Positions 55,701 through 64,000 of a stretch of DNA of 64,000 nucleotides are shown here, piece after piece. Location: contig NC_045140.1 in assembly GCF_008831285.2 (NCBI RefSeq), positions 20,582,370 through 20,646,369 on the forward strand, read 5' to 3'. The translations under genes were made by a program, and so were the position numbers. The DNA comes from Nymphaea colorata (Eukaryota; Streptophyta; Magnoliopsida; Nymphaeales; Nymphaeaceae). Position 1 is the first letter of the stretch, and every line of letters begins with the position of its first letter. The notes below the pieces were generated by a model that saw only the letters and a list, made by a program, of their open reading frames with translations, did not search any database and was not told the origin of the DNA.

Positions 55701-58700
55701 GAAGCAGGAAGAATACAGGAGAATCTCCCATTTGCTGAAAAGTAAAACCCCAAGATGGTCTGCTTTACATAAGGTATATGCTTCCATAAGTAAGTAAACT
55801 TACTCCGCTGTTTGTAAAGAATATAGAGAAGTGTTACTGTTGCTAAAATCTTGAGCTTCAAGAACGTCTTTATGGCCAATCCCTTAACCAGGGGGTGAGT
55901 GCTGTTGATGGCAAATATAGATATGCCTTTTGCTGATAAAAATTCTCACTAAATATCAACAGCGGCATCAATTTTCTATCCATGATTTCATCTTTTCAAA
56001 AGCATCGAATCTTATCCTGGAGAGCTAATTCTTGCACTCCGATCGGAATCCCACCACAGGAAGATCGGCCACTTTTCACGAACTTGGCGTAACGATATCA
56101 TGGACAGTGCCAGGGCCTTCTTACGGCTGCCATGTTGTTAAATGCATGAACAATCAACGTAAGATATGTAATAGTTACCTAAGCCAACGGGGAATCAAGT
56201 GTCGTGTATAATGTACTAAAGCATAAATGCCTATCTCATTATCAGATTTTGACAGTATCCGCATGGAGAAAGCTTTACTGGGGGGAAAAAGGAGATGGTG
56301 GATCAAGTAAGCTCTCTCTCTCTCTTTCTCCCTCTCTTCATTGACATCGCGTAAGGGAAACCTGTGCCTAAACTTTTCGAAGATGGTGACAGATGAAGAT
56401 CACTATCTTGTGGCGCGGAATGGGAGGAAATTGACATTCCTCTCCCTGAAACTTGGGTTGGGATATTTTCTTGGATATGATTTCTACGTAGGGATGAAAG
56501 TGGTTCGGATGCAGTTGGGTGCACCCAAAAAACAGAAAAAAAAAAAGAAAGAAAAAAGATAGAAAAAGAAAAAGAAGTTTGAACGTTTCCACATGTGACA
56601 GACTTGGATCTGCATTGGTGTAGGTGGAATTCAGATTTTTGACTACCCACAAAAATCAAGGCTTTTTTGAATAAAAAAGAAATTAAATTGTCTAATAAAA
56701 TTGAAATTTAAGTCAAATATTAGATAAGAGGAAGAACTATCGACACATCCAATTTCTCGGACGGTGCAGATAGACCCATAAGTGGGGATGGTTTGGTGAC
56801 CCAATTATTGACCACTAGATTGCCGATTCGTGACGCTAGAAAGCTATAGGAAACCTCCAAATTAACATTACGAAATTTTCTCACAACGTTGAAGGGCAAT
56901 GAAAGGTACTGCTGGGGTGGAACCTTTGGGAGTCCTGCTGTCATGGACGAAGATTTAGGTGAAGAATCTTTGAACCCCGGAAGGGCTACGTAACAAATGG
57001 AAAATTGGGGAACGATGACTCTTTGTTTCATTTAAATTGGAAGCTCCTACACTCTGCGGAGATCAGAAAGAACCTCAAAAAGAGAGAACAAAAAAAACTT
57101 TGAAACGGGAAATCTAGAACTCAAACAATGTGTCTTTTAGTCCACGAAATGGACGAAGTCAGGAAGAACGGTGGGGAGACGCAATTGTTTTGATCTGAAG
57201 GGTAGCACGATTCATTTTAGATTTTTCTTCCATTTTCTGCTTTTAGTTTCCATGTTAATCATATTTAACGTCGACCAATGTCAACTATTGGCAGTGGAAT
57301 CCATCGTAAAGGACAACACACTGTAAGCAACATCCCTCTCAATCATTACGGTTCCTTGAACATTCAAAGAGGAGGGAGAGAGAACAGCTTTCAGTGCATG
57401 CTCACTTGTATAAACATTCCACAGTTTTCTTTCTCTTTGCATCTGATCTTCTTCAACTAGCTTTGTCATTCGATCGATAATTTAGCAGTAGAGTTGCATA
57501 AGGTCTGCATGCAGTATGCGTCTCTTGTCCCTAATTCAACTGGTAAATATTGAAATATATTTAGCCAGTCGGTATCTAGTTCATTTTTTCCAACTGTATC
57601 TTTCTGCACCAAAAAATCTCTGATCCATATACGTCCACATCTTGAAACGTTTCTCAAGCTATATCAAGAATCAAAGCAAACGGCCGAAATTGGTAAACAA
57701 GAAAACACTTAAGCCACTGTATCTCTTACACATTCACATTCATTATCAATAATTGACAAATGATTAACATCACATTTATCACTCGACCAAAGCATGTCTA
57801 GTCGTTAGGAAACCATAACAGCTTATAATGCATTACTTTTGGTGTCTATAAGATATGGTTTTTTCTGAAAGTAGGCGCGCAAGAGGTGTTCTCTGCTCCT
57901 CCACGTTTATCCACGCAAAGAACCAAGTAGGAGCAACTCGCGATTATTCTGCCTACTAAATTTGCTATGTTGTTACAACATTGCTTCTAGTTAATTTTTT
58001 AATTCATCTAAGGAATATGCAAGTATCAAAATTCGCCCTTGCTTCATTATTACTTTAACAACTAACTCTGAAACAGATTGATCTCGAAGGACATGATTGT
58101 AAGGAGCCGGTGGGATGAAATTGTTAAGTGCCCAAAAAAGTAGGGGTGAATGTAGGCGGAAAAAACAAAAGATATAGTGTAGAACAACAGGAATTTGTGA
58201 AGGAAAACTGTTTAGCAATAGTATCTGCAGCAGAATATTCTTCATAGGAGCTCATCATGTTAAATGACAACTTACATATTTTAATAATTACACTCAACTC
58301 CGCTAATTCAACGCCCCGTCTTTAATATGCAGCACATGCAGCTGTAGATGATGTACCTAACGTCCTTATAAGTTTGGTGAACACTCGATGGCAAGCCCAC
58401 TCAGTGTGGCCCGGTCTTTGGAGAGTCCTTAGAGCCCTTAAAGGGAAAAGACCAGACCCTTCACTCTCTACCTTTCCGCACCATTCAACTAGCTAGGGCT
58501 GCAAAATGAGTTAAGTTGGCCCGGCTTCACACGGAGAGCTTGAATCTAAAAGTGAGTTCATTTTGTTACAAAAGTCTAGCTCGAGCTAGCTAAGCGCAAC
58601 TGGTTTAATTTCGTTGCTGCTGAAGTATGTTCATCAATTAATGTTATTAGACAAAGTGTTTTCCATTAAATGGGTGCACTGTTAGTTTATTAGGACCCAT

Positions 58701-61295
58701 TGCCTACTAGAATCAACTTATTAGCGGGTCCGGTAAATTTTACATCACAAATTTTCTTTTTTCAGTTGAAATAAAATTGATTTATGTTCAATAAAAACCA
58801 AACATGTGGACAGGTGTAGGTAATTGTCCATACATCCTAATACAAATCTCTTATTAACATGTTAGTTAACCTCAATTTTTTTTTTATATATTTACATATA
58901 AAATACCTCCCAATAAGGTCAAAATACGTCTAGCTCTACCACGGAAGCAAACATGACTGGGGCATCATTAATGAAGAGAGAGACCCAAACACGCAACTCA
59001 CATGTATACACAAGTGTGCCAGTCAATTTTCTAAAAGTAATGAATATTCTGGCCATTTGTAAAAAGTTTTTTTTTCTTTTTTTTTTTTCAGTCATTCTAT
59101 TTTGTTATAGGGCAGGAGCCAAAAAATTTTCATGACGGGGCCGAATTGAAGTTTTAAAATTTTGATGAGTACCGAAATATCATTTTTTGAAATTTTTTTT
59201 ATAAAAAAAGTGAAATTTTCTAAAAGTTACATATAATTTTTTTTAAAAAATTTTTGAGGTGGGACCAAAGGCCATACAAACCATACCTTGCTCATTTCGA
59301 GTCCAAAACATGCGATTCTCTTATTCAAACATGTAACCATCTTCTAGGAGAAGGACAAGAAAGTCGTTTTCATGTAAATCTATAGCAATATTTACAAATA
59401 ATTTAAGTTGTACATAAAGGCACATTTTAAAGGTTTTCTTTGTTCTATCCATGCACGTCAGTCTTTCTTTCCACTCTAGAAGGGATCTAGATGCTTCTCT
59501 AGAAAGCACAAGTCCATGACAAGTAAGAGGGAGAGGGGCTACTCCCCAACCAAACCAGGGTCTCCAATGAAGTTACATTTATTTTAAGAATTCAAGACAA
59601 AAAGATTACTGACTTATTTGGATTGGATTTGTCTTTACACCAACCGTTCTTCCAAAATAAGTAATTATATTTTTTATGCATGAATCATAAATAAATGTCT
59701 AAGGCATTATGGAATGCTCAATGGATCCGATCAATCTTACTATCGACCCGAAATCTAAATCCAATTGGCCGGTGGGAGTAGGAATTTGAAATTGGTGGCA
59801 AGCAACCTTCATGTCTCTGCAACTGTGGATGGGGTAGATGCTATTTATTGAATAAGATAGTACCGCTACACCTTAAATATTAAATTCTCCATCACCTTCA
59901 ACTTGAAGATGCTAACTCCAACTCACGTCAATGCCGACTCCAACTTTGAATGTGGGCTTGCGATCGAGAACGCGTTCCTACCACATACTCCTGTTTGAGC
60001 AATCAATTTCGGGGCCCCTATGCTGTTAAAAAAGAAATCCAATTACATTGGAAAATATCGGCATATTTTCCTCCTGTAGTGTCCACCATCACTTTGGGCA
60101 TATTCGTCCCTTATGCATGCATGCAGCAGCGTATTGGGGTTGTTAATTCTTTGTTTGATTGTCAGATATTTGTTGTTAGTTTTCATCTTTCTTTCTCTTT
60201 CCTTCCCTTTACAACACAAGGGAGGCGTGGGCGTGGAGTTGGCTCCATGCGGGCAACACCATGTGCACCCAATATTGTGCTTTCAGTTTCCAATAGACAG
60301 GGAAAAAGCGACCCAAGCGCCCAAATGCAAGGGATTCTCCAGAGAAGTAGTTGTCAAGGGTCGGGTCGTCGAATTGGCACGTCGCCATCGCCTGGTCAAC
60401 CCTGGGCTCCTTTCCGTTTACCAATTCAAAGCCAGCCAAGCGCAGTAGGCGCGAACACTGCTGTGGACTCGAAAGCCGCATGAATAGAATGGATCTGATC
60501 TGCCCTGAAGTCCAGAATACTGATCTGGATCTCGTGGAGTAACAGCTAACAGCCAGACCGGACCCGGACGGTCCCTACCAGACCGGGATAGGCATTGAAC
60601 TGGAGATAGCGCAGACACCTCAGCCGACGATAGCGGACACGTTATTACCGGAAAGAAGCGCGAGCGAACACGGATTTTCCTCCCCAGTTTTTTTTAATCC
60701 GAGCCGTTGAGTGTCCACACAATTCGTGACCATCCGCCGTCCGAGTAGATGACACGTGGGAGCTGCTCGGCCGCGCGAGATACATGTCCACGTCACCAAC
60801 AGCTACGACTCGGGAAGACCGATACGAGTTCCCCATGCGGTCGAGGGCAGTCCCGTCATTTCGGCGGGTCGGATATTCCCGTTTGCGGTTTGCCTACCGA
60901 TGGTGAGCTGCACCCCGTGAACGGTGAACTTCCCCGGGAAAGACCAGCCTGTCCTTCCAACGCCAGACGTAACGGCGTTAACGGGGACAAGCTCGACCTT
61001 GTGGAAAGTTGGGACGGGTAAGATCGTCACGGACGCGGGACCATTAACGCTTCTGTGCCCTAATAAGGATGACGGCGTTTCGAAGGGAAACGTCTGTTAG
61101 GGTTCGAGAAAGACGGATCGGGATCTCGCACTCTTGGCTCAGCTTTTAGGCTCTGCCCGTTTAGGAGAGAGAAACATTTTCCTGCCGTCATGGGGAGAGG
61201 AAAAGAAAATTAAAATAAAAAAGAAAAGAAAAAGAGAGATATAGCACCTCTCCGGCTTTCCCTCTTCCCCACGTCGTGCCATCTCTGTGGACGGC
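52732..61295. other. Long spacer between the PPR and MCU genes
   Basis: No gene supported over 8.5 kb. Frames of up to 177 codons (59,950-60,483) show no family motif. A minus-strand frame of 103 codons at 56,720-57,031 is protein-like in composition but not recognised. The stretch 59,100-59,280 (ggggccgaattgaagtttta, then T/A-rich) resembles a common plant dispersed repeat and weakly matches 22,610-22,690. A palindrome copy lies at 58,815. A CT run lies near 56,310. Around 60,750 ACACGTGG is a G-box/ABRE-like site, too far from the MCU gene for a firm link. Confidence 0.5.
58815..58834. repeat. Diverged dispersed palindrome copy (tgtaggtaattgtccataca)
   Basis: Same architecture as 18337-18354 with changes in both arms; the surrounding caggtg...catcc also resembles the other copies. 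Confidence 0.5.
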
Positions 61296-61303
61296 TATAA
61301 AAG
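61296..61303 (+). promoter_or_regulatory. TATA box of the MCU gene
   Basis: TATAAAAG, 105 bases before the ATG at 61408, which predicts a start of transcription near 61,325-61,335 and a leader of about 80 bases. The leader is C/T-rich. Confidence 0.7.
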
Positions 61304-61407
61304 AGGGATCAAACAAATCTCCGTTCGCAATTCGAAGGGAACCCGCCTCCTTTTGAGGAGAGTTTTCGAACCTCTTACTCTCTCTTCTCTGCCTGTGCGG
61401 ATCTCAA

Positions 61408-63481
61408 ATGGCGACCGCTCGCAGGGTTCTCCGGCACGTCGTGGATGGAGCGAACCGAGCAGCGGCCGCCCGATTCCACCCCCAATTCAACATTCCGGCG
61501 ACCTCCTCGCCGGTCTTGGCCGACCGTTGCATCGCCAAGCACCCGATGGACGCGACCAACTCCAGCGAGAACCTCAAGTTCCGCCGCTTCTCGCAAGCCG
61601 CGACGTCGACGGAATCCTTGGCCGGCCGGTTCAGCGATCGGTTGATCCAGAGCCTGGGTGGCCTATCGATCAAGGAACGCCTCCGTATCAACGGTGTCGT
61701 GCCGCCATTGCCGCCGTCGCCGCCGCGGATCACCGTCGAGGAGGCTAGGAAGCTTCTACAGGTTGCGCAGATGGAAGCCCTAAAGTCGAGGGTGAGGAGC
61801 ATAGAGAAGGACTGCATCTCCTACGATGAGTTCCTGCAGATCTGCGAGGAATGCACCGTCGGTTCGAACCACGGCGGAGCCAAAGACCTCGCCAAGAAGA
61901 TGGATGAATCTGGAACGGTGATCGTTCTGGGAGACAACGTGTTTCTTCATCCTGAGCAGGTATGACAAGATTCTACGTTTCTTTTCCAATCTTTCCGAGG
62001 TTATTTTCTTAGTGCCTCACTTTCTTCACCATTTTTTCTCCTTTTTCTGACAGATTATACCGAAATTAGGGGAAATGTACATGGAATTTCTTTTCCGTTG
62101 TTTCTTAGTTCATTTAGTTCCTTATGTTGAAGTTTATTTTCCTTCGAAGGATTTTAATATTTCGAGAGCAAAATTTTTACTTTTTCAGGACTCGAATTAG
62201 AAGGGAGAATCGTTGGCGTTCCCTGTCTCCAGTATGGCGGATTCTGGTCTCCGTTGAACGTATACGGTCTACTGCAGCCAACGATCCCCCAGAACCTTTT
62301 ATAAGTTAACAAAAAATTCTCCAAAGAGAAAAAAAAAAAAAACACTAACTTCTTTAACACGGTCAAGCTAAATTTATTTTCTGTTCAGCTCTTCTTATCG
62401 GAAATTATGAACTCATTGCTTCAGCAAAACTTGGAGTCGAAAAAAGTGAGAGGTTTGAGGAAACGAAAAGAATTTTGCCATTTTCTGAATATTGAAAAAG
62501 AAAGAGGTAGTCAAACCTAGAATGGTTTTTCATTTGTAAAGGCTACAAGAGAGCGGCGCTCTCATGAGGCAGATATCATGGTACCAGCTCTTCACTGTAA
62601 AAAGGTCTAAACTTCACCGGAGAAAAAAAGAAACATGGATATGAAGAATTTCCACTTGGAGTTCTTCGCTCTGTGTTGAATGGGGCCCTACAGTGGGCGA
62701 TGGAATTATCCGGTCGGACGGCCCAGGTGGTATATCATAATGGTAGCCCAGAGAGGTGATTAATGCAAAGTACCTCCCCCTTCTTGGGCAGGATTTGTCT
62801 CCATTTTTTGGGCTGTTCTGTGTAGGACTGATGCATTCGTGGTTAGATTATTGTTGTTCTTCCTTTATTTAATGGTTCCAGAATTAGGGAAAATAATATG
62901 AAATTAGGTAGTTTTTTCTTTTTCTCACTGAGGAAGAAGGTAGAAAGTAGACGGTGAATTTTCATGGCTTGCAGGTGGCGAGGGTGCTGGAAGGCGTGAT
63001 GCCAGAGGCGTGGTACGGCGGGGACAAGGCTCGCCGGTCGGAGCTGGAAGCCATGGAAAGGGAGAAGGAGGTGATCGACGCGGAGGCGGAGAAAGGGGTG
63101 AGGCGGGAGCTGTGGGGCGGGCTGGCCTACCTGGTGGTCCAGACGGCTGCCTTCATGAGGCTGACCTTCTGGGAGCTCTCTTGGGACGTCATGGAGCCCA
63201 TTTGCTTCTACGTCACCTCCGCCTACTTCATGGCAGGTTATGCTTTCTTCCTCCGAACCTCCAGAGATCCCTCCTTCGAGGGTTTCTTCGCCAGCAGGTT
63301 CGAGTCCAAGCAGCGGCGTCTCATGCGCCGCAAGAACTTCGACCTCGCCCGCTTCCACCAACTCCGCCGCTCCCTCCGCCCTTTCTCCCCCTCCACCACC
63401 GCTCAGCAGGCTCACCATCATCTGGATGGGACCCACCACAACTCGCTCTCCCATTCGTTGCTGGACGGTGTCGTCCGCTAG
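61408..63481 (+). CDS. MCU: Mitochondrial calcium uniporter (plant MCU), 2 exons
   Basis: Exons 61408-61959 and 62975-63481 (CAG|GTATGA, TTGCAG|GTGGCG, phase 0) give 352 residues; plant MCUs are about 330-360. The N-terminus MATARRVLRHVVDGANRAAA is an amphipathic, Arg-rich mitochondrial presequence. Residues about 70-180 form the N-terminal domain and coiled coil, with ITVEEARKLLQVAQMEALKS and ISYDEFLQICEECT. TM1 (about 230-249, LWGGLAYLVVQTAAFMRLTF) is followed by the selectivity-filter motif W254-D-V-M-E258-P259 (DIME motif as DVME), then TM2 (261-278, CFYVTSAYFMAGYAFFL). The tail is basic and His-rich. As a pore-forming subunit it would carry Ca2+ across the inner mitochondrial membrane, gated with MICU. 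Both acidic filter residues are present. Exon 1 is GC-rich compared with its surroundings. The frame is intact. Confidence 0.96.
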
Positions 63482-64000
63482 CAATCGGAATTTTTTTTTC
63501 TTCACTTGCTTTCATTTTCTTTTTTCTGATGGCGTCCCTGATGTGTGTCTCTAATTACAAACATACGATAACCACCGCACTGTCGCCAGGAACAGTTTTG
63601 GTTCTTTCCTTTGGTTTGTGCCGTTTTGAAGAGTTCATGAGAACATCCCTTCGTTTAGGAGTATTGTAGATTTACTATGTACAAATATATGAAGACTGGG
63701 AGTAAGTGTAACCCAGAATATTATTCTGCTCATTCTTTTGTTGATTCTTGGCAATCAATTTTATATGTGGCTGGCCGTGGAGGAAGGATGTTGGCTTTTC
63801 CTTTTAGAAGCAAAAGAGATGATACAGTGCCGATTATTTTTCCAATAACTGAGAATTCAAAGCACCTTTGAAACGGTGAGGAAAAAGAACCTTTTTGCTC
63901 CGCGATTCGGCGGAATGAAATTATTAATCGTGGAGAAATAACATTTTCAAAGTAACTTTTTACAGAAACTGACTTAATTAAGTCTAGATTTTTCTCGTTT
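63482..64000. other. MCU 3' UTR and downstream flank
   Basis: Probably 3' UTR to about 63,720; nothing else recognised to the window's end. Confidence 0.5.

Noticed and set aside
59950-60483. 177-codon plus-strand frame
   Set aside because: No recognisable domain, no splice context, several overlapping frames of similar length in a GC-richer stretch; probably chance.
62843-63505. 220-codon minus-strand frame and 219-codon plus-strand frame over MCU exon 2
   Set aside because: Shadows of the GC-rich MCU exon 2 in other frames; the MCU frame carries the uniporter motifs.

Overview
The window is nuclear DNA of a flowering plant. It holds intron-containing plant genes (plastid-type GGPP synthase, SAP30/AFR-like co-repressor subunit, UPF0496 protein, PPR protein, plant-type mitochondrial calcium uniporter), a nuclear tRNA-Asp, and long AT-rich spacers with microsatellites and decayed transposons. 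Splice sites are GT-AG. I cannot name the species. Gene names rest on motif memory, not on a database search.

Layout: 1-0.8 kb, the 3' part of a geranylgeranyl diphosphate synthase gene (+). 2.4 kb, tRNA-Asp(GUC) (-). 4.1-8.9 kb, a nine-exon METTL4-type MT-A70 methyltransferase gene (-), whose exons all join in phase. 9-14.4 kb, spacer with repeats. 14.5-16.6 kb, a UPF0496/DUF677 gene (-) with a 5'UTR intron. 18.9-21.1 kb, a gene graveyard: a tau-class GST fragment, a Ty1/copia fossil and a truncated NPG/NPGR-type TPR gene. 23.5-34.2 kb, a region with candidate exons of an unrecognised gene (+), a CACTA-type terminus and a 4.1-kb satellite array with clear higher-order structure (about 229-bp monomers in a 918-bp higher-order unit). 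34.4-42.4 kb, AT-rich spacer. 42.6-46.6 kb, a six-exon SAP30-like (AFR) gene (+) with no in-frame AUG in its first exon. 48.9-52.7 kb, a PPR gene resembling Arabidopsis At2g01390 (+). 52.7-61.3 kb, spacer. 61.4-63.5 kb, a two-exon mitochondrial calcium uniporter gene (+) with a well-placed TATA box.

The genes are not an operon and serve separate processes: plastid isoprenoids, RNA methylation, chromatin repression, organelle RNA processing and mitochondrial Ca2+ uptake. As I recall, the METTL4-type and AFR genes are direct neighbours in Arabidopsis (At1g19340 and At1g19330). Here they lie about 34 kb apart, with the gene graveyard and the satellite array between them. The strongest unusual signal is the higher-order satellite array, which may lie inside a gene's intron.
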